A stretch of 64,000 nt of DNA from Bacillota bacterium (lineage in GTDB: Bacteria; Bacillota; Clostridia; Christensenellales; SZUA-584), in the NCBI GenBank assembly GCA_023460085.1, contig JAEWRI010000012.1, forward strand, positions 45,990-109,989. Direction: 5' to 3'. The position numbers and the translations under genes are program-made. Of this stretch, positions 1-7,471 are shown piece after piece. Under the pieces are notes generated by a model. The model made no database searches and had not been told where the DNA came from. It was given only the letters and a program-made list of their open reading frames with translations. Within the stretch, counting starts at the first letter, position 1, and each line of letters opens with the position of its first letter.

Positions 1-67
1 GGTGGTGTCCATGTTCGGGCGCGATACGCTGGTAGACCTCGACTTCGTACAGATCAAACGCATCTAA
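1..67 (+). CDS. nusG: NusG C-terminal fragment (cut by window edge)
   Basis: The reading frame starting at base 2 gives VVSMFGRDTLVDLDFVQIKRI and then TAA. This matches the last strand of the KOW domain of transcription antitermination factor NusG, whose C-terminus usually reads like VSMFGRETPVELEF. NusG binds RNA polymerase and couples it to NusE/Rho. The gene sits directly upstream of rplK, the standard secE-nusG-rplK-rplA order. Only about 21 residues lie in the window, so the call rests on the C-terminal motif plus gene order. Confidence 0.85.
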   Translation, partial: VVSMFGRDTLVDLDFVQIKRI

Positions 68-160
68 AGGGCTTTGCCCTTTACGGCAAGTGGGAGGAAA
101 AGGCCGCCCCGGCGGTATCGGATTTCCGCTTGTACCACATTTTATTTAGGAGGAGTAACC

Positions 161-586
161 ATGGCGAAGAAAATCACCGGTTACGTCAAACTGCAGATTC
201 CTGCAGGCAAGGCGACGCCTGCGCCGCCCGTGGGCCCGGCCCTCGGTCAGCACGGCGTCAACATCATGGGCTTCTGTAAGGAGTTCAACGAGAAGACCGC
301 CAAACAGGTGGGCTACATCATCCCCGTCGTCATCACGGTGTACGGAGACAGAACGTTCACGTTCATCATGAAGACGCCGCCGGCGCCCGTGCTCATCAAG
401 AAGGCCATCGGCCTCGAGAAGGGCAGCGGAGAGCCGCGCTCCAAGAAGGTTGGCAAGATCACCAAGGCGCAGTGCAGAGAGATTGGCGAGCTGAAAATGC
501 CGGATCTCAACGCGGCCAGCGTGGACGCCGCCGCTCGTATGATTGCAGGAACTGCAAGAAGCATGGGCGTCGAGGTCGTTGACTGA
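161..586 (+). CDS. rplK: 50S ribosomal protein L11
   Basis: This 141-residue protein has the usual length for L11, which binds the GTPase-associated centre of 23S rRNA together with L10/L12. The N-terminal proline-rich segment APPVGPALGQHG (about residues 20-31) and the C-terminal RNA-binding domain (KMPDLNA, then AARMIAGTARSMGVEVV) are both present. I chose the ATG at 161 because AGGAGGAG lies about 7 bases upstream; an open frame extends back to 74 but has no L11 similarity. It is followed 47 bases later by rplA. Its methyltransferase PrmA is encoded in this window at 6545-7471. Confidence 0.97.
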   Translation: MAKKITGYVKLQIPAGKATPAPPVGPALGQHGVNIMGFCKEFNEKTAKQVGYIIPVVITVYGDRTFTFIMKTPPAPVLIKKAIGLEKGSGEPRSKKVGKITKAQCREIGELKMPDLNAASVDAAARMIAGTARSMGVEVVD

Positions 587-633
587 GGAGAATGTGGGAG
601 GCCATAAGGCCGCTTGACCACAGGGAGGATTGC

Positions 634-1326
634 ATGAAAAGAGGAAAGAAGTATCTCGAAAGCCTGAAGGCTTACGACAAGACAAATCTGTATGATCCAA
701 GCGACGCGCTGCAGTTCGCCGTGGATACCGCCAAGGCCAAGTTCGACGAGACCATCGAGGTTTCCGTCCGCCTCGGCGTAGACCCACGCCATGCCGACCA
801 GCAGGTCCGTGGCGCCATCGTGCTGCCGCACGGCACAGGCAAAACCGTCCGCGTGCTGGTATTCGCCAAGGGCGACCTCGCGAAGGAAGCCGAGGAAGCC
901 GGCGCGGATTACGTCGGCGCTGACGAGTTCGTAGAGAAGATCCAGAAGGAAAACTGGTTTGAGTTCGACGTCTGCGTCGCCTCGCCCGACATGATGGGCG
1001 TGGTTGGCAAGATTGGCCGCGTTCTGGGCCCCAAGGGCCTCATGCCGAACCCCAAGTCCGGCACGGTGACGCGCGACATCGCCAAGGCGATCGCGGATAT
1101 CAAAGCCGGTAAGGTGGAGTACCGCGTGGACAAAACGTCTATCGTGCACGTCATCATCGGCAAGAAGAGCTTCGGACGTGAAAAGCTGCAGGAAAACCTT
1201 GCGGCGCTGATGGAAGCCGTTATCAAGGCCAAGCCGTCTGCCGCGAAGGGCACCTATTTAAAGAGCGTCGTCGTTTCTTCCACGATGGGCCCCGGCGTCA
1301 AAATAAACCCGCTTCGGTTTATGTAG
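634..1326 (+). CDS. rplA: 50S ribosomal protein L1
   Basis: This 230-residue protein is full-length L1, which binds the L1 stalk of 23S rRNA and represses its own operon in many bacteria. The start KRGKKYLESLKAYD, the middle motif MGVVGKIGRVLGPKGLMPNPKSGTV and the end SSTMGPGVKI are typical. ATG 634 follows GGGAGG (623-628); the frame is open from 592 but nothing upstream resembles L1. The stop codon ends at 1326, one base before a strong promoter for rplJL, so the L11-L1 and L10-L12 units can be expressed separately. Confidence 0.97.
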   Translation: MKRGKKYLESLKAYDKTNLYDPSDALQFAVDTAKAKFDETIEVSVRLGVDPRHADQQVRGAIVLPHGTGKTVRVLVFAKGDLAKEAEEAGADYVGADEFVEKIQKENWFEFDVCVASPDMMGVVGKIGRVLGPKGLMPNPKSGTVTRDIAKAIADIKAGKVEYRVDKTSIVHVIIGKKSFGREKLQENLAALMEAVIKAKPSAAKGTYLKSVVVSSTMGPGVKINPLRFM

Positions 1327-1355
1327 TTGACACGAGGCGCTGTCACTGGTAGAAT
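1327..1355 (+). promoter_or_regulatory. Internal promoter for rplJ-rplL
   Basis: TTGACA (1327-1332), 17 bases, then TAGAAT (1350-1355): an almost perfect housekeeping promoter that begins immediately after the rplA stop codon. It would start a transcript near 1362, in the leader of rplJ. Confidence 0.8.
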
Positions 1356-1361
1356 GGTCAG

Positions 1362-1505
1362 GTCAATTGAATAACCCCGGTCTGCCGAAGACACAGGGCC
1401 GCGGATGCGGTTAAACATCCTGTCGAGGAGAGCCATCATCAAAAAGTAACCCTTTTTGCGCGGCTTTCCCGTGCAAAAAGGGTTTTTGATTGTAAGGTTG
1501 TTTAC
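1362..1505 (+). promoter_or_regulatory. Ribosomal protein L10 leader
   Basis: About 140 bases of structured, non-coding RNA separate rplA from rplJ and end in a terminator hairpin just before the rplJ ribosome-binding site. In Firmicutes this position carries the L10 leader, where free L10(L12)4 binds the mRNA and favours the terminator. GC-rich segments capable of pairing (for example CCGCGG near 1400 and the CCTGTCGAGGAG block) are visible. I assign it by position and architecture; a covariance-model match was not possible here. Confidence 0.65.
1448..1487 (+). terminator. Attenuator terminator before rplJ
   Basis: AACCCTTTTTGC (1448-1459) pairs perfectly over 12 bp with GCAAAAAGGGTT (1473-1484), followed by a T run. 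It lies in the 5' leader 35 bases before the rplJ start, so it is an attenuator and not the end of an operon. Confidence 0.8.
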
Positions 1506-1521
1506 GGGAGGTGAAACAGGT

Positions 1522-2049
1522 TTGAGTGAAAAAGCCATAGCGGCAAAGCAACAGGTCGTCCAGGAAATACGGGAAAAAATGGAGCGCGCACAGGGCATGA
1601 TATTCTACGACTATCGCGGCCTGACGGTTGCGGAAGTCACGGAGTTGCGCAACAACTTCCGCGCGGCAGGTGTGGAATACCACGTCATCAAGAATTCCAT
1701 GCTGACGCGTGCGGCGGATCAGCTCGAGATCAAGGGGCTGGACCAGTATCTTTCCGGTCCTACGGCGGTAGCCTTCGGCTACAATGATCCCGTAGCGCCC
1801 GCAAAGGTGCTCGTGGATTTCGTCAAGAAGGTTAAGAAGACCGAGATTAAGTCGGGCGTGCTGGGCAAGAAGGTCGTCGACGCCAAGGGCGTGGAGGCGC
1901 TGTCCCAGATGCCGTCCAGAGAGCAGATGATAGCACATCTGGCTGCAACGCTGAACGCGCCCATATCGGGGCTGGCGCGCTCGCTGTCGGGCATTATCTG
2001 CAAGCTGGGATACGCGCTCAACGCGGTCATCGATCAGAAACAGGCGTAA
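1522..2049 (+). CDS. rplJ: 50S ribosomal protein L10
   Basis: L10 anchors the L7/L12 dimers on the ribosomal stalk. The 175-residue product has the family pattern: KQQVVQEIREKMERAQGMIFYDYRGLTVAEVTELR near the N-terminus, the NSMLTRA segment, and a C-terminal helix that binds L12. The frame is open from 1456, but that part lies inside the attenuator. The TTG at 1522 has GGGAGGTG about 8 bases upstream and gives the normal L10 N-terminus, so I take TTG as the start. Confidence 0.95.
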   Translation: MSEKAIAAKQQVVQEIREKMERAQGMIFYDYRGLTVAEVTELRNNFRAAGVEYHVIKNSMLTRAADQLEIKGLDQYLSGPTAVAFGYNDPVAPAKVLVDFVKKVKKTEIKSGVLGKKVVDAKGVEALSQMPSREQMIAHLAATLNAPISGLARSLSGIICKLGYALNAVIDQKQA

Positions 2050-2092
2050 GGGTACGCACAAACAAATTTGAAATTAAACGGAGGAGTTTAAA

Positions 2093-2470
2093 ATGAACAT
2101 TCAGGAAATGTTGGAAGCCATTGAGAAGATGACAGTTCTGGAGCTTTCCGAGCTCGTCAAGGCCATCGAGGATAAGTTCGGCGTGAGTGCCGCTGCGCCT
2201 GTGGCGGTTGCTGCTGCGGGTCCGGCTGCTGCGGCTGCGGCTCCGGTTGAGGAAGAGAAGACCGAGTTCGACGTAGTGCTGAAGGACGTCGGCCCCGAGA
2301 AGATTAAGGTCATCAAGGTCGTCCGTGAAGTGACGGGCCTCGGCCTCAAGGAAGCGAAGGACGTCGTTGACGGCGCTCCCAGCACCGTGAAGGAGGCGAT
2401 TCCCAAGGAAGAAGCCGCCAGCATCGTCGAGAAGTTCAAGGAAGTCGGCGCTGTCTGCGAAGTGAAGTAA
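2093..2470 (+). CDS. rplL: 50S ribosomal protein L7/L12
   Basis: At 125 residues this is the usual size for the stalk protein that recruits translation GTPases. The N-terminal dimerisation helices (MNIQEMLEAIEKMTVLELSE) are followed by an alanine-rich hinge (about residues 39-58) and the C-terminal factor-binding domain with EKIKVIKVVREVTGLGLKEAK. GGAGG precedes ATG 2093. Normally rpoB comes next; here an insertion sequence begins only 34 bases after the stop codon and no rpoB is seen. Confidence 0.98.
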   Translation: MNIQEMLEAIEKMTVLELSELVKAIEDKFGVSAAAPVAVAAAGPAAAAAAPVEEEKTEFDVVLKDVGPEKIKVIKVVREVTGLGLKEAKDVVDGAPSTVKEAIPKEEAASIVEKFKEVGAVCEVK

Positions 2471-2503
2471 TATCCCATAAACGCATGGAACCGGCTGTGA
2501 AAT

Positions 2504-2528
2504 TGAAGTGACCCCTAAAAGTTAGACA
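2504..2528 (+). repeat. IS terminal inverted repeat, rplL side
   Basis: TGAAGTGACCCCTAAAAGTT followed by AGACA. It matches the opposite end with a G/C difference, a missing C and an extra A. Confidence 0.75.
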
Positions 2529-2537
2529 AATATTTAT

Positions 2538-3380
2538 TTAAGTAGTCGATAGGGCTTGCTGCCTATGAACAACGGGCGGTAAGCCCTTTAGCTTTGCCTT
2601 AATGCGGCGATTATTGTAGTAGTCAAGATACTCTTTCAACTCTGCCTTAAAATGCTCTATCGAGTCGAACTCTTGAAGATAGAGCAGCTCACTTTTGAGC
2701 AGACCAAAGAAATTCTCAATTACGGCATTGTCCAAGCAGTTCCCCTTACGACTCATACTCTGACGGACACCTTTAGCCTTCAGCATTCTCTGATAGTGCT
2801 TATGCTGATACTGCCAGCCCTGATCGGAGTGAAGAATGAGATTGGTTCCATCTTCAATCTGATAAAATGCCTTCTCCAGCATACTTATTGCCATAGATAG
2901 TGCTGGCTTATCTGAAATCACGTAGCTAATGACATCGGAGCTGTAAAGGTCGAGTATTGGAGAAAGATATAGTTTTTGCCCAAACAGACTGAACTCCGTC
3001 ACATCGGTTACCCATTTTTGGTTCGGCGCTGTTGCTTTAAAGTTTTGTTCCAGCAGGTTTGGCGCTACCTTTCCAACCTCTCCTTTATAGGACTTATACT
3101 TCTTCATTCGCACCCGGCAGACGATCCCAAGTTTCTTCATGAGCCGCTGAACAGTCTTATGGTTGATGATATAACCGCGGTTATGAAGTTCGCTGGTGAT
3201 TCGGCGATATCCATAACGCCCTTTGTGCTCGGTGTATATGCTTGTGATCTGTTCTTTGATTTCGCTATACTTATCAGAAGTCATCCTGCACTTAGCATAA
3301 TAGTAATACGTTGACCGTGGCAAGCCTGATACTTCAATGAGCAACGAAATCTTGTGCTTATGCCTCAGTTCCCAGATCAC
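2538..3380 (-). CDS. IS3-family transposase OrfB (DDE integrase domain)
   Basis: The 280-residue frame encodes the catalytic part of the transposase. An HTH_21-like segment (HKGRYGYRRITSELHNRGY) is followed by an rve integrase core with all three acidic residues visible: D in WVTDVTEFS, D in HSDQGWQY and E in LDNAVIENFFGLLKSE. It begins at GTG 3380, overlapping the orfA stop. It is probably made mainly as an OrfAB fusion by -1 frameshifting at 3428-3434, because its frame is open back to that site (KKIECLGFRRGTPKQKAQ). Confidence 0.93.
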   Translation of the reverse strand: MIWELRHKHKISLLIEVSGLPRSTYYYYAKCRMTSDKYSEIKEQITSIYTEHKGRYGYRRITSELHNRGYIINHKTVQRLMKKLGIVCRVRMKKYKSYKGEVGKVAPNLLEQNFKATAPNQKWVTDVTEFSLFGQKLYLSPILDLYSSDVISYVISDKPALSMAISMLEKAFYQIEDGTNLILHSDQGWQYQHKHYQRMLKAKGVRQSMSRKGNCLDNAVIENFFGLLKSELLYLQEFDSIEHFKAELKEYLDYYNNRRIKAKLKGLPPVVHRQQALSTT

Positions 3381-3724
3381 TTGCGCCTTTTGCTTTGGCG
3401 TTCCTCTTCTAAAACCAAGGCATTCAATTTTTTTAAGTAGTCATTCTCCGCTCTTAACCGTTGTACTTCGGCAATTAAATCTTCTTCTACCTTCTTGCCC
3501 AGCTTTGGTGGCCTTCCGCCGCCACTACCACGACCACGGCGCTCCACATAGAGGCCTTCGGGGCCTTCTTCCAGATATACTCTTTCCCATTTCCTTACCC
3601 GGTCTTTGGTTATGCTGAACTGTCTCTCAGTTTCCTTATAGCTTAATCCTTCAGCACGCATAGTCTCAACAACATGCTGTTTAAATTCCCCGGTATACTG
3701 CTTGTTCGTTTTCCCTCTTGGCAT
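3377..3724 (-). CDS. IS3-family transposase OrfA (helix-turn-helix)
   Basis: This 115-residue basic protein carries the N-terminal HTH of IS3 transposases (EFKQHVVETMRAEGLSYKETERQFSI) and a C-terminal coiled-coil/leucine-zipper segment (EVQRLRAENDYLKKLNALVLEE) used for multimerisation. Its stop TGA overlaps the GTG of orfB. A run of seven A residues (minus strand, 3434-3428) sits in the zero frame as A AAA AAA, a canonical -1 slippery site that would join OrfA to OrfB. Confidence 0.92.
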   Translation of the reverse strand: MPRGKTNKQYTGEFKQHVVETMRAEGLSYKETERQFSITKDRVRKWERVYLEEGPEGLYVERRGRGSGGGRPPKLGKKVEEDLIAEVQRLRAENDYLKKLNALVLEEERQSKRRK

Positions 3725-3762
3725 ATAAATACACCCCCAAAGCTATTTTCAGTATATCATAC

Positions 3763-3787
3763 TGTCTAACTTTAGGGGTGCAGTTCA
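3763..3787 (-). repeat. IS terminal inverted repeat, transposase-start side
   Basis: Read on the minus strand from 3787: TGAACTGCACCCCTAAAGTT followed by AGACA. It lies just upstream of the orfA start (3724). Confidence 0.75.
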
Positions 3788-3803
3788 CTCCGGAGCCTTG
3801 TTT

Positions 3804-4229
3804 TTATTTCATTCGTTTTAACGCTATCAGGCGACATGCATCCGCCAAGACACTGTCGTTATCCACGGAAATCATAAGCCATTTGGTACGGTTGAAAACG
3901 CGCGTATCGTCAAACAGCCGGTTGACCTCGACCGTATACGCGCTGCGTTCCGCTTCGAAGCGCGCGATTCCTTCGGATGCCAGCACGATAAGCGCTACGA
4001 AACCTTCCGGTTCAGGGTACAACGTGCACAGCGCTTTGCCGCCCTTCTTATACTTCACATTCCAGCCCGGTTTGCCCGCGCATACGCTGTAAGAGATTTC
4101 GGGTTCTGTTCCGTATGTATTCTGGATATGGCTCGCCATATCGCGCCAGCGTCCCCTGCCCGGCTCCGCGATATACTCAGTGATCGCCTCCATATCGGGC
4201 ATGCTGAATCGATCCTGAACGATATCCAT
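3804..4229 (-). CDS. DUF3788 domain-containing protein
   Basis: This 141-residue soluble protein resembles the DUF3788 family of Firmicutes and Bacteroidetes. Visible family features are WRDMASHIQNTYG, YSVCAGKPGWNVKYKKGGKALCTLYP and LIVLASEGIARFE. The biochemical function is unknown. AAGGAGG lies 3 bases before ATG 4229, and the gene starts 9 bases after the HIT gene, so it is probably the last gene of the heat-shock/tRNA-modification operon. Its stop lies 17 bases from the IS end. Confidence 0.75.
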   Translation of the reverse strand: MDIVQDRFSMPDMEAITEYIAEPGRGRWRDMASHIQNTYGTEPEISYSVCAGKPGWNVKYKKGGKALCTLYPEPEGFVALIVLASEGIARFEAERSAYTVEVNRLFDDTRVFNRTKWLMISVDNDSVLADACRLIALKRMK

Positions 4230-4238
4230 ACGCCTCCT

Positions 4239-4580
4239 TCAGCCCGGCGGCCAGCCCATGGCCCGCCCGCCCAGCAGGTGTACGTGCAGATGGTGAACCG
4301 TCTGTCCCCCATCTTTGCCCGTATTGACGACAAGGCGGAAGCCGTCGTCCAGCTTCAGCTCCTTCGCCAGATTGCGCGCCACCTCCAGCAAATGGGCGAT
4401 GAGGCTGAAGTCGCTTTCATCAGCAGCGGCGACAGACGCGATATGCTTTTTGGGGATGATGAGTATGTGCACGGGCGCTTTGGGATCGATGTCGTAGAAC
4501 GCCAGCGAAGTATCATCCTCATACGCCTTCTTGGCGGGAATGCCGCCCGATGCGATGCGGCAGAAAAGGCAGTCTTCCAT
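4239..4580 (-). CDS. HIT family protein (histidine triad nucleotide hydrolase)
   Basis: This HINT-branch protein carries the triad HHLHVHLLGG near its C-terminus and the N-terminal CLFCRIASG motif, which has a Cys pair that can bind zinc. HINT proteins hydrolyse purine phosphoramidates and acyl-AMP. Two ATGs are possible. The one at 4586 overlaps the mtaB stop with the Shine-Dalgarno only 2 bases away, whereas the ATG at 4580 has GAGGAG 8 bases upstream, so I prefer 4580 (113 residues). This gene often follows mtaB in Clostridia. Confidence 0.9.
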   Translation of the reverse strand: MEDCLFCRIASGGIPAKKAYEDDTSLAFYDIDPKAPVHILIIPKKHIASVAAADESDFSLIAHLLEVARNLAKELKLDDGFRLVVNTGKDGGQTVHHLHVHLLGGRAMGWPPG

Positions 4581-4582
4581 AT

Positions 4583-5851
4583 TCATTTCTCCTCTCCGTA
4601 TAGTACGCTTTGCTTTGCGCTTGCCAGCGTAACGGTCCTCATCTCTCCCGGAGCGGCCTGCGCAGCGACGCGCACATACCGGCGGGAATAACCCTCCGCG
4701 CAGCCCGGATACGTTGCGGAGTTCTCCTCGAACAGCACCTCGTCCTGATGCCCGGCAAGGCTTCGCAGATAATCCGTTTCCAGCGCTTCTCCCAGCGCGA
4801 TGAGTTCCGAGGCACGGTGCTTCGCGGTGGCCTTATCCACGCGCGGGGTCATGTCGTACGCGCGCGTACCCTTTCGCGGCGAAAACGGAAACACATGCAG
4901 ACGCGAAAACCCGCATTCCTGCACGAAATCCAGCGTTTCGCGATGCTCTTCCTCCGTCTCGCCCGGAAACCCAGCGATCACATCGGTGGTGATGCCTGGC
5001 AGCTCGAAGTGCGCGCGCAGTTCGCGCAGAAAGGCAAGATATTCGGCGGCGGTATATCGTCGCGCCATGCGCTTCAGCACCGTATCCGAACCGCTCTGCA
5101 GCGAGATGTGGAAATGCGGACAGAAGCTGTTAACGGAAGCGATGCGCTTCACAAAATCATGTGAAAACCGATCGGGTTCCAGTGATCCCAGCCGGATGCG
5201 CGTGCCCAGTCCGTCCAACGCGCGGATGACGTCCGCGATATCGTGCCCGCCGTCTTCATACGCCGCAACGTGTATGCCCGTAAGCACCAGCTCCTTCGCG
5301 CCGCCCTCGACGAGGGTTTCGCCTTCGCTGATGATCTCTGCCAGCGCCCGGGAGCGCGAACGTCCGCGCACATATGGGATGATGCAGTAGCTGCAGAAGT
5401 TATCGCAGCCCTCCTGCACCTTGAGTACGCCGCGCGTATGCGCGCCGGTGTCGGTAACGCGCAACGGCTCGTACCCGCAGCCCGCAATGTCGTGCGTCGC
5501 GTCCAGTTTCTCTTCGCCGGACAGCAGCCTTTCGGCTACCTCAACGACATGGCTTCTGCCATCCGTGCCGACCACGGCATCCACGCCTTCCATCGTCAGC
5601 AGCTCCGCCGCGCCGCGCTGCGCGAGACAGCCTGCCACAATCACCTTGGCCGTACGTGCCGCGCGGCGTATCATCGCGCGCGACTTCTTATCGGCCACCG
5701 CCGTCACGGTGCATGTAACAATCAGCGCAATATCCGCGGGTTCCTCAAACTCAACCTCCGCGTATCCGCGCTGTAAGAAGAGCGCCCGCATCGCGGCCGC
5801 GTCATACGCGTTTACCTTGCAGCCCAGGGTACAGACCGAAAACGTCTTCAA
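4583..5851 (-). CDS. mtaB: tRNA (t6A37) methylthiotransferase MtaB
   Basis: This radical-SAM enzyme adds a methylthio group to t6A at position 37 of ANN-decoding tRNAs. The 422-residue protein has the N-terminal UPF0004 cluster ligands (CTLGCKVNAYD and ..VTCTVT), the radical-SAM motif CDNFCSYC at about residue 149 (CxxxCxxC) and a C-terminal TRAM domain. CTLGCKVN identifies MtaB rather than MiaB or RimO. It starts at TTG 5851, which overlaps the rsmE stop (TTGA). The order dnaJ-prmA-rsmE-mtaB is conserved in Clostridia and Bacilli. Confidence 0.95.
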   Translation of the reverse strand: MKTFSVCTLGCKVNAYDAAAMRALFLQRGYAEVEFEEPADIALIVTCTVTAVADKKSRAMIRRAARTAKVIVAGCLAQRGAAELLTMEGVDAVVGTDGRSHVVEVAERLLSGEEKLDATHDIAGCGYEPLRVTDTGAHTRGVLKVQEGCDNFCSYCIIPYVRGRSRSRALAEIISEGETLVEGGAKELVLTGIHVAAYEDGGHDIADVIRALDGLGTRIRLGSLEPDRFSHDFVKRIASVNSFCPHFHISLQSGSDTVLKRMARRYTAAEYLAFLRELRAHFELPGITTDVIAGFPGETEEEHRETLDFVQECGFSRLHVFPFSPRKGTRAYDMTPRVDKATAKHRASELIALGEALETDYLRSLAGHQDEVLFEENSATYPGCAEGYSRRYVRVAAQAAPGEMRTVTLASAKQSVLYGEEK

Positions 5852-6564
5852 TACTGCATCTGCCCCTTATCATAGAATATAGCGGACAGCACCGCGATAC
5901 CCGCAGTCTCCGTGCGGAGAACGCGCGGGCCAAGCGTTGCGGAAACTCCCCCGACACCTCTCATCCTGTCCACCTCCGCTGCCTCGAAGCCGCCCTCCGG
6001 GCCAATGACCACGCCGATATCGGAGAAATCGCCGCGCAGCGCCTCCCGCAGTGAGGTTTGCTTCTCTTCCTCCCAGCAGACAACCAGCCGCTCATGCCGC
6101 TTCATCCGCATCATCGCCGCATCGAACGCCAGCACATCCGTCACTTCTGGCAGTACGGAACGCCCGCACTGCTTTACGGCAGCCAGCGCCACGCGCTTCA
6201 GCCGCGAAGCGTCGTCGGGCCTCTTGACGCAGCGCTTCGAGAGGAACGGCACGATGCCTGCCGCGCCCAGCTCTACCGCCTTCTGTACGATGTCCTCCAT
6301 CTTGGCGGACTTTGGATATGCCTGATACAGCGTGACGCGGAGCGCCGGCTCTGTTGCGTTGCGCCCGCTGGAGATGACTTCCGCCTCCAGATCCACCCCC
6401 GCGCCCAGCACGCGGCACTGGTAATCCACGCCGGTGCCGTCGAAAGCGATGAAAGTATCGCCCGGCTGCATGCGCAGAACATTCTTCATATGCTTCGCTT
6501 CGTCGCCACGGATGAGCGCCCGGTTTCCCGCAATATCGGACGGTTCAGCATATGCCCGGTGCAT
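5848..6564 (-). CDS. rsmE: 16S rRNA (uracil1498-N3)-methyltransferase
   Basis: RsmE is a SPOUT-fold (knotted) methyltransferase that modifies U1498 in helix 44 of 16S rRNA. The 238-residue protein has an N-terminal PUA-like part (GDEAKHMKNVLRMQPGD) and the C-terminal knot with VVIGPEGGFEAAEVDRM and TLGPRVLRTETAGIAVLSAI. Both are signature segments. GGAGAG precedes ATG 6564, and the first bases overlap prmA by 20 nt. Confidence 0.95.
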   Translation of the reverse strand: MHRAYAEPSDIAGNRALIRGDEAKHMKNVLRMQPGDTFIAFDGTGVDYQCRVLGAGVDLEAEVISSGRNATEPALRVTLYQAYPKSAKMEDIVQKAVELGAAGIVPFLSKRCVKRPDDASRLKRVALAAVKQCGRSVLPEVTDVLAFDAAMMRMKRHERLVVCWEEEKQTSLREALRGDFSDIGVVIGPEGGFEAAEVDRMRGVGGVSATLGPRVLRTETAGIAVLSAIFYDKGQMQY

Positions 6565-7471
6565 CGTCTCTCCTTGCCGCTACGGCGCGCCAGTCGCCCT
6601 GCGCCAGCGTTTCCACCGGCACAAGCCCGTGCGCCTTAAGCGATTCCGTCACCTCGTCCAGCCTGTCCGAAACCACGCCGGAAAGAATATAGACTCCGTC
6701 CGGCGCAAGGTAATTGCGGATATCCTCATTGAGGCGCATGACGATATCCGCAATGATGTTCGCGAGTATGATGTCGTACTGCTTCTTATCGGCGTTCTGA
6801 AGAAGGTCGGAGCGGCGGGTTTCAATATTCGCGCCGTTGTGCGCCGCGTTATCGCGCGCCACGCGCACGCTGACACCGTCGTAATCCAGCGCGACCACGC
6901 TGCCTGCGCCCAGCTTATCCGCCGCGATGGCAAGTATGCCGGAGCCGCACCCGACATCCATCACGGCTGCACCAGTCTTCATATGCTTCTGCAGCAGTTC
7001 CAGACACAGCCGCGTCGTCTCGTGATCTCCGGAACCAAACGCCATGCCGGGATCCATCTCTATCACAATATCATCCGCTTCCGGCATATAATCCTGCCAA
7101 GTAGGCTTAATCACCACGCGTCCCGAAGCGCGAAATGTAGTAAAATGCCTGCGGAAATTCTCGTTCCAATCGGTGTCCGGTACGGTATCCACGGCGATCT
7201 CCAGCGTCCCCGAACCCTCGTCTGTCCCTCGCAATGTTTGAAGACGGGCACGGATGTCCTCATAGGCAGCCTCAAATCCGTCCTCGCCGAAATACGCTTT
7301 CACCGTAACACCCGGCAAAGAGGCAAGATCTTCGGCCCATTCGTCGCCCTGGGGCTCAGGTACCCTTCCGCCGACCACTTCCGCACCGCCCGCGCCCGCA
7401 TCAATCAGTATTGACGCTACCACGTCCGCCGTCGCTTCGGTGGTAGCGACGCTCACCTGCATCCAATTCAT
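6545..7471 (-). CDS. prmA: Ribosomal protein L11 methyltransferase
   Basis: PrmA trimethylates L11 (encoded here at 161-586). The 308-residue protein has an N-terminal substrate-recognition domain (MNWMQVSVATTEATADVVASILIDAGAGG) and a class I Rossmann methyltransferase domain with DPGMAFGSGDHETTRLCLELL, VMDVGCGSGILAIAADKLGA and DIILANIIADI. The last of these resembles the NPxx-like catalytic segment (here LANI). The start ATG overlaps the dnaJ stop by four bases (ATGA). Confidence 0.95.
   Translation of the reverse strand: MNWMQVSVATTEATADVVASILIDAGAGGAEVVGGRVPEPQGDEWAEDLASLPGVTVKAYFGEDGFEAAYEDIRARLQTLRGTDEGSGTLEIAVDTVPDTDWNENFRRHFTTFRASGRVVIKPTWQDYMPEADDIVIEMDPGMAFGSGDHETTRLCLELLQKHMKTGAAVMDVGCGSGILAIAADKLGAGSVVALDYDGVSVRVARDNAAHNGANIETRRSDLLQNADKKQYDIILANIIADIVMRLNEDIRNYLAPDGVYILSGVVSDRLDEVTESLKAHGLVPVETLAQGDWRAVAARRDDAPGIC

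Larger units (their letters stand above)
2504..3787 (-). mobile_element. IS3-family insertion sequence, apparently intact
   Basis: The element is about 1284 bp with two overlapping transposase frames on the minus strand. Imperfect terminal inverted repeats bound it: TGAAGTGACCCCTAAAAGTT at 2504 and, on the opposite strand from 3787, TGAACTGCACCCCTAAAGTT; both continue into AGACA. The element is visibly richer in A and T than its neighbours. No duplicated target bases flank the ends (AAT on the left, CTC on the right). Both frames, the DDE residues and the frameshift site look intact, so it may be active. Confidence 0.9.

Noticed and set aside
1456..1521. Longer rplJ start at 1456
   Set aside because: The extra codons lie inside the attenuator hairpin and are not L10-like; TTG 1522 has a strong ribosome-binding site.
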